This document shows positions 10,449-21,493 of a DNA stretch of 64,000 nucleotides, in pieces. Made by a program: the position numbers and the translations under genes. The stretch covers positions 71,249,377-71,313,376 of the forward strand of contig CM026426.1 in NCBI GenBank assembly GCA_014871385.1, in the 5' to 3' direction. The stretch comes from Ceratodon purpureus. Lineage: Eukaryota; Streptophyta; Bryopsida; Pseudoditrichales; Ditrichaceae. Position 1 is the first letter of the stretch, and every line of letters starts with the position of its first letter. The notes under the pieces were generated by a model. It was not told the DNA's origin. It made no database searches and saw nothing but the letters and a program-made list of their open reading frames with translations.

Positions 10449-11541
10449 CTAAGAAATGTCAACTACAAGGGAGAGTTTGTCCCTACACATGCTGCTCTGA
10501 CACTTGCATGCAAAGGATGGCAACCCTGGGTCTTCAAGGTCAAAATCTATGCCATAGTCCCATGTGAGCTCCTCTAGTTCTGGAATTAGACGTTTCGTAA
10601 AGAAGGCTACGTGATAAAAACTCTTGTCCCGTTCATCAATCAATACTTGCATGTCTAGCAAATTCGCATCTTCGCACCTACAGCCATTCGTATACAAAAA
10701 TTAGTTGACGTTTTAGTGAAATCAAACAACACTTAATGAATGCATGTCATCATATTACAAACCTGTGATTCAGAAATCTTGCAACATTTCCAAACAAAGT
10801 GGAATCCAAGCAGAGGGCGCTGTTGTCATCAAGTTTCTTTTCGGTAACCCAATCAGCATCCAGTTGTAGTCCATAAGAGGGTCCTTTCCACACTACAAAG
10901 TTTCTAACATCCATCTCTGCATTTGTTAGAATCTCCCCACTCAACTGAAACACAAACGCACCTCCTGGAATAGTCTTCTTCGCCCTAATCCCCCAACCCC
11001 TCTCGCCCGTGTGGAAAACCTCTACTGGGTACCTCATTCCCTGTTGTACAACGCGATTGCCACATTTATGGTTGCAGCCACACTTCACACCACACTCTTT
11101 AATGAAAGTGCGTTGAATTGGACGTGTTCTAATTCTCGGTCTAGCATCTACATGTGATACATCAAGACAATAACAGCCTCCTGGATTCTTACAACTGCTG
11201 CAGTCACTTATTCCCATTTGGAGGTAGCAATCCCTGAGGAGACCATCTTCTCCATATGCAAATTCCCCTCCTGTTTCTTTTGCACAGTCGCAAGGCCCTG
11301 GAGCTGTCAAGCAATCACTAGGCCCACATCTGCATCTGTCTCCCGGAGTCAAAGGATACAAACTCTGGTCGACAAGGGCTTTTTCGTGAACCATGCTTGA
11401 GGACATGTAACGAAACGGAGTCATAGTAACATTAGAACTAGCTACAGGAACAGGAATGTTCTCCATGCCCCGGGACAAATCTTTGTAGTCAAACCAGGAC
11501 TCATCCTGATATAGCCCCCAGCCCAACAAGCCACATCCCCA
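10449..11541 (-). CDS. SUVR1/2/4-type SET-domain histone H3K9 methyltransferase homologue
   Basis: Two exons: 10763-11541 and 10449-10677. The intron splits the NHRC codon region (NH + AG/G + TGC) and uses a GTTTGT donor. The N-terminal part (DESWFDYKDLSRGMENIPVP) is followed by a cysteine-rich pre-SET region (CRCGPSDCLTAPGPCDCA, ETGGEFAYGEDGLL, CGVKCGCNHKCGNRVVQ), the SET core (GWGIRAKKTIPGGAFVF, SGEILTNAE, LDSTLFGNVARFLNHRCEDA, EELTWDYGIDF) and a post-SET CKCQSSMC. ETGGEFAY, LDADW, NHRC-x-DANL and ELTWDYGIDF are hallmarks of plant SUVR1/2/4. AdoMet- and zinc-binding residues look intact, so it may be active. Expected role: methylation of H3K9 in the nucleus. The start exon may lie upstream of 11541. 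It sits head-to-tail with the coiled-coil gene and converges on the transposase. Confidence 0.85.
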
Positions 11542-11877
11542 CTGTCAAAGACCTAGATGGACTGGGTGCACTTAGAGAACTGCAAGTGCAAAACACTACT
11601 CTACTCACACAGCCACGGCACAGACACTTGTAAAAACAGGAACGTACTCAAACAACGAGACTTACAAGATAATGGAACCATACAAATCACCAATACTTAG
11701 AGTCTCAAAGAACAACAGAGTACAAATAGAAAAGGAGGGCAGTACCCCCACGTTCCTGTTCTAGAAACCACAATGGTGGAGAAGATACACATCAGAATGA
11801 CTACATACATCTTCTATGCACATCACTAAAATAAAAATACAAAAATCTCCAGCATTTTTGAAGCAGTAAGCAGGGCT
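11542..11877. other. Short gap between the two minus-strand U1 genes
   Basis: 336 bp between the charged protein's stop and the SUVR exon. It should contain the SUVR promoter and possibly its first exon. No clear signal could be assigned. Confidence 0.3.
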
Positions 11878-14800
11878 ACTCTTTAGTGCCCCTGCCCTTC
11901 TTGCCACTGTCTACCTGTCCCTTGGGATTTGACGCTTCTGCTTGGAGTTGTGCCCGCGTTTTAACCCTTGACTTGCCTGGTTCCGAAGCCTTTGCTTCGG
12001 CCACTTCACTTCCCTTCTCAATCTCTGGCTCTGCTTCCTCCTCATTGTCGACCTCCTTACTAAGCCGCTTCTTCCTGGACTTTGCACCCCGCTCAGTCTC
12101 CTCCTTGCCCTTACTCTGCTGAAGTTCCTCCTCGTCTTCATCTCTATCACCATTCCCCGCTGACTTCACCTTCGATTTTTCCCTCCCCTTCTTCTGCTCT
12201 GGCACCTTCTCAGTTTGAACTCCTTCACCTACCTCCACCTGCGTCTCCTTCACTCTGCCCTTGGCCTTCCCTTGCACGAGATCTTGCTCAGGGGCATACA
12301 AATAGTCACTTTCCTGCCCCTTGTCTTCAACCACCTCCTTCTCGTGTAATGTCGACTTAGTGCTCTTCTTATCCTTCTTCTTTCCACTTGACTTCTCTAG
12401 ATTGCAGCCGCGTGGCAGACAGTCAGAGTCTGTTTCTTCTACAATCCCCTCCAGCTCCAAAGCATTTGAAGCCCTGAAGAAGCTCGGTTGAGGTGTTGGT
12501 ATACTGTTACGAAGGTCTTCTTCAATCACCTCCTTTTCCTCTCCTAGTAGCATCAGTGCCTCGGCCGGTGGCGTGACAGACTTCTCAGAAGCTTTCTTCG
12601 TCTTTGGGGCCTCCTGAGGACTAACAAAGCGAGGATCGTAGGATTTTAAAACCGGCAATTTAACACCCTCGCTTACCTCCTCTACCTCTTCATCAGCGTC
12701 ACCTTGCACTCTAGTCCGTTCACCGGAATCCACGGACCTCTCACCATCTGAGTCACCATCCTCCTTAGAAGTGCTCCTTGTCGTACCTGAGCTTGAGGGC
12801 AGAACAGGGTCTTTCTGATTCTCTTCTTCTTCATCCGACTCCTCTTGTGAATCAATCTCAGGCTCCTTCAGATTTCCCCGCGGCCGTTGTCCCATCAGAC
12901 ATTCAAAGATGTCATCCTTCTTTTGACGCTTCCCCATGCTCTTCTTGTCTGCTCCAACTCTTTTCCGAGACTCCATCGCAAACCCCTCTAGATCGTTGCC
13001 TTCAAGAACCACCAAAGTTCTGGTCTTACCACCGACCTCACTTACCTTTGCCGAGTTACAAACAGCCTGACTTGCATCTCCCTCAATAAAGATTGCAGGA
13101 GTGATCTCTGATGTGGGCGGATTAAACAGTTGGGACGGCATCTCTGAAACATGCATAGAAAAGAATGTAAGGCATACAATGAAGACTTCACTCACAACTC
13201 AGTACAAGTAGCACTTCTAGTACATTCTAATTGTACAAAGAATACTTGAATATGTACATATAGTACTAAACACCTAAACTGTACCTGCACCTGTACTGCG
13301 CACAACATGGGGCCTGCAAATAAGTGGTCTAGTACTTCCTAATTGTAGAATGAGTACACCGAAGAGTACATATACTACACGCAACACTTGTACAGTATAT
13401 AATGTACTTCTAACTTCTACAATACACCTAATATAGATAAACCACATAGTAGATGTTCGTACAAACATTAATCATCTAACTCTGGGCATGTACACATTCT
13501 ACATTTGATATAAGCTATTGTACAACTATTGAAAACCAAGTACTTCAAAGTTTAACCATACTGAACGACTGTACACTACGTGCGTATGATAAGTACAATT
13601 TCAGAGACGTATGACTTACCTCAAGTGTACAAGGCGTACCAATAGACAAATGTTATGTAATCCCAGAACCAGATGCACATGCAGTACGTGAAGAGTAGTA
13701 CCTCTGATTAGTATCCTCAATCAGAAGGAATACTTGTCTACCAAGTAATGTACCACAAGTATCTAATCTAAGTACTTGAGGTTCACTGTCTTGCAAAACA
13801 ATTTGATGTTTTCATTTCTAAACAGAATTCAATTGTTAATGGAGTATTCTAACCCCAAATAACAATTTTTAATGTACGCAGATGTACATATCACACATTA
13901 TGAATGTACCATAATATAATTCTAAGATTTAGAGTACATCTTTTCTGGGTACAGTACATGGAAAATAGAGAGTTAGATGGATAAACCTTACATTATCTTT
14001 TTAGGAAGGGAATATAGATTCAGCATAGGAATACAAATACTCACCAGCAGTAGGAGATGTTGCCTTTGCGGCGTCCATTCACACTTGCAAAATCTTACTC
14101 CTCTCCTCGGCACAGCCAAGCATGCGGGCTCTATGTAGCATTTCAGCAGTTGGTTCCCCCCAACCAAAGCTTCGATGCCAGTCAGGGTGCACAAGAGTTT
14201 GGCAACCTCAGGCCGAGCACTTGTCACCATTCACAAAGAGAACTGACGCACAAAATGGATGGTACAAGTGCCTACACGAAGAGACGACAATGTCACTCAG
14301 TGGAAATGGAAAAAGACAGAGACAGCAAACCGTTATTTGTAAAATGTTATCTCCTTCTCTGTCGCATGAGCCACTGTCTTCAAGGTACATCACCGGTCGA
14401 GGCCAAAAAGTGCCCAAATTCTTCCCCCTCCTCAATTGTAAGAACTCCGACTTCAGAGACTCCAACTGCAGCTTGCGTCCTTCCAAGCTAGCGACCAGGT
14501 CAAGATAATTGGACTCTGCTACGTTAAACTCCCTCTCAAAATTCACAAGCCTCTCCTCCTCATCCGCAAGCTGTTCTTGAATGCCCTCCATCTTGATGAC
14601 TTCTCGGTCCACTACCTGCCCATCACCTCTCAGTTGCTCGATCCCCTTGCCTTTGTCCTCCAATTGCCTCTGGTAACTCTGAACTAGGCACTCGGATTGT
14701 GCCATGTCACTGCGGCATTTGTCTCGCATCGCTGCTGCGGCCTTCTCCTCTACCTTGCTCGCCGCTAACTCCAAGGACAAGATGGCCATCACCTCCTGAA

Positions 14801-15786
14801 TCTCTTGCCCCCGTTCTGACAGCGAAGCCTCTGTCCATCGACCACCTCGAGCGTCCCCTCCCTCTCTTTCAACACACACCCCAGAACCCATCCCAGAGTC
14901 GAAATCACCTGTTTCCCCTAACTTAGACCAACACCTCCTCTCAAAGACCTGATCACCCCCAAATCCTCCCTTCCTACCCTCTGACCATGCCCCTCAACCC
15001 TTCTGTGTCGGCGTTGAGCTTACACCAGGCTCCAACTTAATCTGCCGCCATTCCCTCCCCCGAACCTCCATGGGATTGTCCTCCTCGAAAGTCCTCCTCA
15101 GCGCCATGAGCTTCCCCCAAGTCTGTCTTGTAACGATTTCGCTGCCGCTTGTTAGTCTCAGCTCCAAAAGCGCACCAGTCGACGAAGCCCTTGCCCTTCT
15201 CGAACTCCATCGCCACACCCTCTACAAACCGTATCTTCAAGTATGGAGGAATCGACTCGGGGGGATGCTGATACAAAATAGGGTGAAGGTACTCGATTCT
15301 CTTCACAACTTGAGCCTCCTTGCAACTCCCCCACACATATCCTTGGCGCCCATTGTCTCCACACGCAACTCCAAACAGTTCCTTCATCAAGGAATGGCTC
15401 ACAGTATCCTTGCGTTATCGGTGGGGATTATCACCTTCGCTAGGCAGCTTCGGGTAAAGCCTACAGAAGTCTTCGCGACTAAGCTCCTGCGGCGGAGCTC
15501 TCAACCGAGCAATCTCCGCGTCCACGTCCTTTGCCCTTCTGTACGCCGGCTTCATCTTCGAATCTACCTTCGGCTTTGCTCTACGCGGTCCTTGTCTTCC
15601 CCTTCCTCCCGGCGTCTTGATCTTCCCTCCCTCTTCTTGGTCACTGTCCGACCCCGCCGCACCAAACTCTCTGCTCACCTCAGCACCATCATCCTCCATC
15701 GTCAAAGGCGGCGCCGAATCCCTCTTTGACCCCTTGCGCCCGCTTTGAACACTCCTTCACCGCGCTCCACCAATCCGACCCGCCAT
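11878..15786 (-). pseudogene. U1 coiled-coil / RING-like / charged protein (disrupted)
   Basis: Likely start at 15786. An N-terminal conserved module (LFGVACGDNGRQGYVW, EYLHPILYQH, IRFVEGVAMEFEKG) is followed by NKRQRNRY and VRGREWRQIKLEPG. A long coiled coil (about 14400-14800) precedes a RING-like site (CCLC, SSCRHLYHPFC), then HPDWHRSFGWGEP. The donor at 14045 (CTG/GTGAGT) leads across a GTAC-rich intron to an exon at 11878-13143 encoding a ~420-residue acidic/basic, Ser/Lys/Glu-rich tail ending RVKTRAQLQ...KKGRGTKE. Every module has a counterpart in U2 (51780-56032). Lesions: in-frame stops near 15759, 15412, 14206 and 14070, plus a frame shift near 15.1 kb. Several stops fit CGA-to-TGA. 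It may act as a chromatin or ubiquitin-related adaptor beside SUVR; that is inference. Confidence 0.65.
13144..14044 (-). repeat. GTAC-rich intron in the U1 coiled-coil gene
   Basis: I counted about 30 GTAC sites between 13195 and 13980, roughly ten times the random rate. Borders: donor GTGAGT at 14044 and acceptor ATGTTTCAG at 13144 (minus strand). The equivalent U2 intron (53327-54271) has the same character. Confidence 0.75.
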
Positions 15787-15979
15787 TGTAGACAGCGCAC
15801 TCTAAACCGTAAGACCTATCCAAACACCCCTTCCCCTTCACTTCGTCCTCTAAGTTACTCCTCCTCTACATTCAGAGACTGAATTCGCGAGACAGAGACA
15901 CGATCCGCCATAGCCGGGGAGAGAGACTCACGGGAGAGTAGCAAAAACAAACTCTACTTCCCGCGCGTAAACTGAGGAA

Positions 15980-16130
15980 GAAGATGACTACCGGCGGTCA
16001 CCAGTCAAAACCCCTGGTGACCTGGCGTCACCGGTCATAATCAATAGTGATTCAACTTAGAAACTGGCAGACCGTCTGTCACCGGTTAACACCATCCACA
16101 CACCCGCAACCACCAGTCAACCATTACTGT
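15980..16130. repeat. CACCGGT-type subterminal motifs at the right end of U1
   Basis: Clustered variants of GTCACCGGT and its complement: GGTCACCAGTC near 15990, CTGGTGACC and GCGTCACCGGTCA near 16014-16035, CTGTCACCGGTTAAC near 16077, CCACCAGTCAACC near 16110. U2 ends with the same kind of cluster. Subterminal repeats of this type are often transposase-binding sites; that role is inferred. Confidence 0.5.
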
Positions 16131-16159
16131 GAAGTGACACCTTATCTCTCTATGACCGG

Positions 16160-17820
16160 CCCAACCCGTAGGTATGAGTAATTGCAAAATCCATTGATTA
16201 ATTCTAAAATCTAGGAAATAGATAATTAAAGTATCTAATTTAGGTAGATCACATTCATTATCGAAATGTAGTGCCATCTTATATACATTTCAGACTATGA
16301 ATGTTTCTATTTACGTTAAATATATTTTTATTCTACATTCTCATGAATAATAAATGGTGTGCCTTTAACCTTGAACTTCAAATTCACATATTAGAGTTCA
16401 TCAAATTTAAAGGAAGTCTTTGATTTTGATATTTTATTTTAATAATCGTTAACTTGGATATTTTGACAAGTGAAGGAATATTACCAACAAGATTTGGTGT
16501 ATAAAACAAGTAGAGTGGATAAATAATGTTGCATTCTCATTCTCTTTATTAGCCCGTTTTAGTATGTAGCATTATCAATGGGTAGTCTTCTCTGCTTTGG
16601 TTGATTGAAGTTAATTCTATCAAATTTCTTAAATGAACTAATGAAGAAATGAAAAAACATTATAATATTGTACGTTTAATTTATTTGTATAAATTCAACA
16701 TGCTTCTAGAATAAATAGAGTTAAAATTTATTTTTTAAATAACATCGTACAAAAATATTAAATAATCCTTAGTCGCCAAGTCTAAACTTATAGCACAATT
16801 TGAATATTTTATACAATATATATCCAGTACATATGACACTTACATTTTAATTATTCGTTCAACCATATGAAATTTATATGGGTTTCCAAGTGACCTTATC
16901 CGTATGGTATATTACAACAATATATAATTTATGTGGACCCTAATAAATTTTAATATAGTGCCAAATCTAATTCTTTTTAAATAATAAATATAAACATATA
17001 TCTTGATTAATTTCCTCATGTATATCATGTTGATTGTTATTACAATTATTATTTGGTGATATTTATCATTATACATTGAACATATATTTAATTTTAAATC
17101 CTAAATATCTTTAATATTCTAAAATTCTAATACTTTATTATTAATTTTTTAATATCTTAGAATTATCCTAAACAAAATTCTAATTCTATTACAATGGATA
17201 TTAATATCATACCTCGTATTCTTATATATAGTCTCCATCTACCAATGCTTCAAATAGTTATGTTAAAACATTCAAAGAAATTCACAAAAAATATTTGAAA
17301 ATCATCTAATCCTCAACAATTTTAGGTTACAATAGACCTCTATATTATAATATAAGAATGATGTGTGTCTAAAAAAACGCACCAAAAAATATAACATATT
17401 CCTTTTTATCATAATACATGTATAATAGTAATTTGGAATGTTAGGATATGGTTCTAATGTAATTTCATCCAGCCGTCATCCACAAAAACGCACTAAAATC
17501 TAACAAAACCATACCTTTGAGCCTAATTAAAACAAACTACCGAATATTTTTTCTTCCACGAATGCCTTCTTAGGATGAAAAGTTGAGCAGCAGACTTTTC
17601 TTCCACCCTGAACCTAGGATTCCACCTCGGATCCTTGAGGGATCCGTTTGCCAAGTCACATGCCCCACCTACTATACTACCAGCAATAGTAAACCGCCTA
17701 TACGTCCACCCTGATGACCACGTGGCATGTCAGGGAACCCTCCATCGTCATTGGTGGATCTAGATTCACGCCCAGAGCCCCCACGATCTACATCTAACGG
17801 TTCAGATGCTGTGTGCGCTA
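16160..17820. other. AT-rich intergenic stretch
   Basis: About 1.7 kb without coding or recognised repeats, very AT-rich to about 17.55 kb. Base composition rises to average from 17.56 kb, where the left flank of unit M1 begins. Confidence 0.4.
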
Positions 17821-17911
17821 GTACTATAGCTACAATACTGTACTAATATGTACATCAAGTACAACAACATTTTGCCCAAAGTGTATGGGGTCTAGTGTAC
17901 TTACACCCCTG

Positions 17912-19078
17912 TTCCAACTGTTAGGTCACAAACGATACCATCCTCTAGACTAAGGCCACCTATGAAAAGCTTCATAAGCGACACTGCTTTTTCTTTTGGA
18001 CCCCTCCAGTAAATGTCAGATCCCTGTCGCTTAAGTGCCGTGTCTTCCGTTAAAATATTTGGAATGACATCGTCTCTGGCGAGGTTTATCTTCTTAAACT
18101 CTGGCGGAGTTGTAATAACAAATTCCTTGGGCTTCCATTCCATTGCCGTAGCATAGGAACGCACGAGCAGAATAGCCTTGGATTTCAGAGTCTGCACAGG
18201 GGTAAGTAGATGAAAATATTAGATATTAACTAAGGGTAAGAAGACCTCGTAGGTTCCGCCGTTGCCCGCATCGCTTTTGCGGTACCATACTTCCAAAGGC
18301 CTTGCCGGTACCGGCTGTGCCCTGCAAGCACCATCTTCTTTACTGCAGTTGCAAACGGCAGTCAAGCTGCAAGGGTGAAGAAACTGCTTGAAAGGCACCG
18401 CCAGTACCGGCGATTCCTTTGCGGCCTCATTCTGGCCACCGCAAGGGATGTTGATATGTCGACCACAGCAATGACCAGAGAGGGGCCTTAGAGGCATCGC
18501 CGGTACCGGCGCTGTCTGAGAAGCACTATCTTCTCCATGGCGTTGGTTGATTTTACCCACGCTGCATTGGAGAATGTAGTGCTCTCAGGCACAGCCAGTA
18601 CCGGCGATGCCTCTAAGGCCACTCTAGGCTTGGCCACGGAAGACGAGTGAGCCCCGCAAACCCGCAAGCAACAAGAGTATTGAAGCATAAAAGAAAATAA
18701 AAGAAATAAAGTACAGAATAGAATTGGTACCATCTTAGTGCCGTCCGAGGGGTGAGTCATATGAAGCGAGTTGTAGTTGAGCCACTCGCCCTTCACTTGG
18801 AGATTGTTGTTATTTAGAAAAGCGCCAACTTCCTTCCTGATCTTGCTGGAGTCAAGGTAGAAGAGAAGTAGAGCACCGTCATCGTGAAGGTACTGCCCGC
18901 AGAATCCAATTGCGTACTTAACAAAGTCAGCAACCTTACTGTTCCAACGTGGGACTTCTCCCGGGCGGGATGAAGCACCCGGAACAACTAAGTAATTGGG
19001 GTAATCGGCGATAACCAGGTCCACTGCTGGCTTCTCTTTCAACTTCCCAGCGAAGTAGAATTCCTTACTGGATCGAAC
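17912..19078 (-). CDS. DNA methyltransferase domain (N4/N6, motif IV before motif I)
   Basis: Exon 18731-19078 (116 codons, phase 0) has the catalytic-region motif AVDLVIADYPN, followed by a strand-helix pattern (DDGALLLFYLD) expected of motifs V-VI. Exon ~17912-18191 has KEKAVSLMKLFI and CDLTVGTGV, the AdoMet-binding motif I with its preceding motif X helix. This IV-then-I order defines beta-class amino-methyltransferases such as bacterial N4-cytosine and N6-adenine enzymes. Two oddities: the usual DPPY/W is DYPN, so activity is doubtful or altered, and the frame stops directly after motif I (GTGV then TAA) or splices at GTGTAAGT to an exon I cannot find. I am fairly sure of the family, not of the target base. 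Confidence 0.65.
18304..18605. repeat. Four GGTACC-centred palindromes in M1 intron 7
   Basis: Cores at 18304 (GCCGGTACCGGC), 18400 (GCCAGTACCGGC), 18499 (GCCGGTACCGGC) and 18594 (GCCAGTACCGGC), spaced 96, 99 and 95 bp. The intron is 18192-18730. Confidence 0.85.
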
Positions 19079-19762
19079 CTGAAAAAACAAAAGGACAATT
19101 TAGAAGAAAAATATGCAAAGAAATAATAATTATAATAAATTGATCAATTGAATGGTGTCTCACCCTTTTAAGAAACGACACCATGGCTTTGAATGAGGGA
19201 GGAAACTGGCCGGTCTTGTCTCTGACTTGAACCATGGAGTGAAACGATTCGTTAAGAATCAGAACTTGAAAAAGTGGCGCTGCTGCGGTGACAGCCTGGC
19301 TTGCTGACATTGCTTTACCTGATGGAGGTGTCAACTCCTCAGAGTCATCCTTTGAAGATGGTCCGAGCAGCAATTTCTTCCTTGGTCTGTTGGGGGTGCC
19401 GGCACTCGGATGTGACTCTGCCGGTCCGGTCTCGACCTTCTTGTTGGCTGCGGCTATGGTCGCTGGAATGTCCTCCTCCTCTTTGGCTTGGTCCTTAACC
19501 TCATCCTCGGCCTTCCTCTTATGATTCCTTCTTGCTTTCGCTCCGCCCTTTCCCCTTGAAGATCCAACTACCGGAGGAGTAGGAGAAGCTTGAGAAGCTG
19601 CAATTGGAGGAGCCTTTAGTATCTTGGCAAGTTCGGGCTGAATGGAGTCCCTTAGTGCGACGTCAAAAGCCAGACATTTCTTCGGAGGGCAATCATGTAC
19701 CACCCACATCTTTTATAATGATGTGGTTCCCATGCCTTCAGAATCGCAGCTGTGTACATGCC

Positions 19763-20212
19763 ATTAGGGGAAAAATCAGGTCTCCAACGGGCCTTGTAAG
19801 ACAGCCTGGATTAGGTGAGCTTCCTGCCCGCTGACACTTCTCTTCGAAATCTCATTGGTCGATATCCTGCCCGCTGACAACAAAATTCGCCTCGCTGACA
19901 GCAGGATTCGCTGACAACACGATTTGCTGACAACAGGATCCGGTACTGTCCAATGGGGTGATAGCAGTGGGCACACGGTCGGTGACAGTGTCATTACTGC
20001 TTATATTGTCCAATGGGAGGGTGGGGTGGGGTAGGGTGGGGAAGGGAAGCGATTGGGTGGACCCCCCAAATGCCAACTGCTGTCACTGCTGGCAGCATTT
20101 GGCGACCTGCTGGCACAGTTGGTGCCAACAGGTAAAGTGCACGGGCATGGCAAAAATTTTGGCACAGAAAACATGGAAAAGGCCCGTTGGAGACCCCTAA
20201 CTTCTCCTAATG
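19763..20212. mobile_element. MITE copy 1, inserted in exon 5 of the M1 gene
   Basis: 450 bp with ~33-bp imperfect terminal inverted repeats, starting CATTAGG and sharing GGTCTCCAACGGGCC near both ends. It interrupts the M1 frame between ...VDSAES and MYTAAILKAW. It is close to identical to copy 2 (52294-52728) and carries a G-rich GGGTGGGGTGGGG tract and TGCTGGCA hairpin. No convincing target-site duplication, so the superfamily is unknown. No coding capacity. Confidence 0.85.
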
Positions 20213-20609
20213 ATTCGGCGCTGTCAACATCCAAGTAATTCGGGAAGAAGGGGGGAACCTTAGATATCGCCTTTCTAGGCAAAAGAATGTACTTGAAGTA
20301 CCGATACAAGATCCTTCGTACCGCGGGTTGAAAATTCGGCTGCTGGTCTGACTTCTTGTTCTTATGGACAAGGTCTCCATTCAACTCTCTAAAGAAAGCC
20401 ATATCCCTGAGCTGACATCTCATTGCCTCAACATAGTCAAAGATGTTGTCGATCGGGTCTCCATTATCGGGTGCGTAGTCGACCTGCACCCCGAGATCTG
20501 TAATCACTCCCTTGAAAATCTCCTCAACCTCAATCGCCAACTGCAACACAGTAATTGAGAATTAGTATCTTTTGAAATCAACATGGACGAACCGCTAACC
20601 CTGCCAATT

Positions 20610-21493
20610 CAACCGCCGATACCGGCGATGAGTTTGAAGCACCTTCGCGGTCACAAAGAAGGCTGCCAATATATCTTCTCATTGACTGTAGAGGTCCTTC
20701 GAAGGCACCGCCGGTACCGGCGGTGCTTTCAGGGCGCCCGGAAAGTCAACGAGCAGGTAAAATTGACAATCGCCTCCTTGTCTGCCCGGGCGCTCGGAAA
20801 GCACCGCCGATACCGGCGGTGCCTCTGAAGAACACTTCCAGCCAATGAGATGGCAACATGGACTGCCTTCGCATTGACTGTTTGGGTCCTTCGAATGCAT
20901 CGCCGGTACTGGCGGTGCTTTTGGACCGCCCGGGAAGTCAACGAGCCGTTCGTCAACGTTACCTGCACGTTGACTATTCAGGCGCCCTGAAAGCACCGTC
21001 GGTACCGGCGGTGCCTTCAAAGGACCTTTATAGTCAAAGAAAAGGCTAATTGGCAGCCTTCTCATTGACGGGAAGGGTTCTTCAAAGGCACCGTCGGTAC
21101 CGGCGTTGCTTTCAGAGCACCCGGGAAGACAACGAGCAGGTTGCTGTGACGACCTGCTCGATGACTGACGGGGAGCTCTGAAAGCACCGCCGGTACCGGC
21201 GGTGCCATCGAAGGACCCTAACAGTCACAGACAAGGCTGAGTGGACAGCCTTTTCTTTGACTGTGAAGGTGCTTCGAAGGTATAGCCGATAGAGGCGGTG
21301 CTTTCAGAGCTCCCCGTCAGTCAAAGAGATGGCTATACATACAGCCTTCGGAGTGACTCCTATAATGGTTCAAAGGCACTGCCGGTACCGGCGGTGCTCT
21401 CAGAGATCCTATGCTGCCAACAAGCAGGTTCTCTTTGTGACCTGCTCGTTGACTACTTTAATGCTCTGAAAGCTCCGCCGGTGCCGGCAGTGC
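20610..21493. repeat. Ten-unit palindrome array with 95-96-bp pitch in M1 intron 4
   Basis: Units start at about 20610, 20705, 20801, 20897, 20993, 21088, 21184, 21280, 21376 and 21472. The core is GCCGGTACCGGC; units at 20705 and 21184 are perfect 22-bp palindromes, while those at 20610, 20801, 20897, 20993, 21088, 21376 and 21472 carry one or a few changes and 21280 is degenerate. The ~74-bp spacers alternate between two types. Type A has TCAACGAGCAGG near one side and its complement CCTGCTCGTTGA near the other; type B has AGTCAAAGA...GGCT and its complement. So the true period is about 192 bp and each spacer is itself an imperfect hairpin. The array lies wholly inside the intron 20541-21578. 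Confidence 0.9.

Larger units (their letters stand above)
5200..16150. mobile_element. U1: large DNA transposon with transposase, SUVR methyltransferase and RING-like genes
   Basis: A transposase gene (+) faces two minus-strand genes, SUVR-like SET and a coiled-coil/RING/charged protein. Introns and spacers are packed with GTAC; exons are not. The right end carries CACCGGT-type motifs (about 15985-16125) that recur at the right end of U2 (56350-56415). U2 repeats the order of the SUVR and coiled-coil genes. The left edge is uncertain (4.7-5.6 kb), and no TIR or TSD was identified. That these genes move as one unit is inferred from the two copies, not from mapped ends. Confidence 0.55.

Noticed and set aside
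10449-11541. Alternative call of a SUVH (SRA-SET) protein
   Set aside because: No SRA/YDG domain; ETGGEFAY, NHRC and ELTWDYGIDF fit SUVR1/2/4 instead.
11886-12360. Plus-strand Ser/Pro-rich frames opposite the charged exon
   Set aside because: Antisense shadows of the Glu/Lys-rich minus-strand coding exon.
16160-17560. Possible LTR or LINE remnants in the AT-rich spacer
   Set aside because: No terminal repeats, poly-A tail, primer-binding site or reverse-transcriptase motif seen.
18488-18720. Open frame continuing past the methyltransferase exon into the intron on the minus strand
   Set aside because: It reads through the GTACC donor into palindrome-bearing intron sequence; Leu/Ser-rich with no motif.
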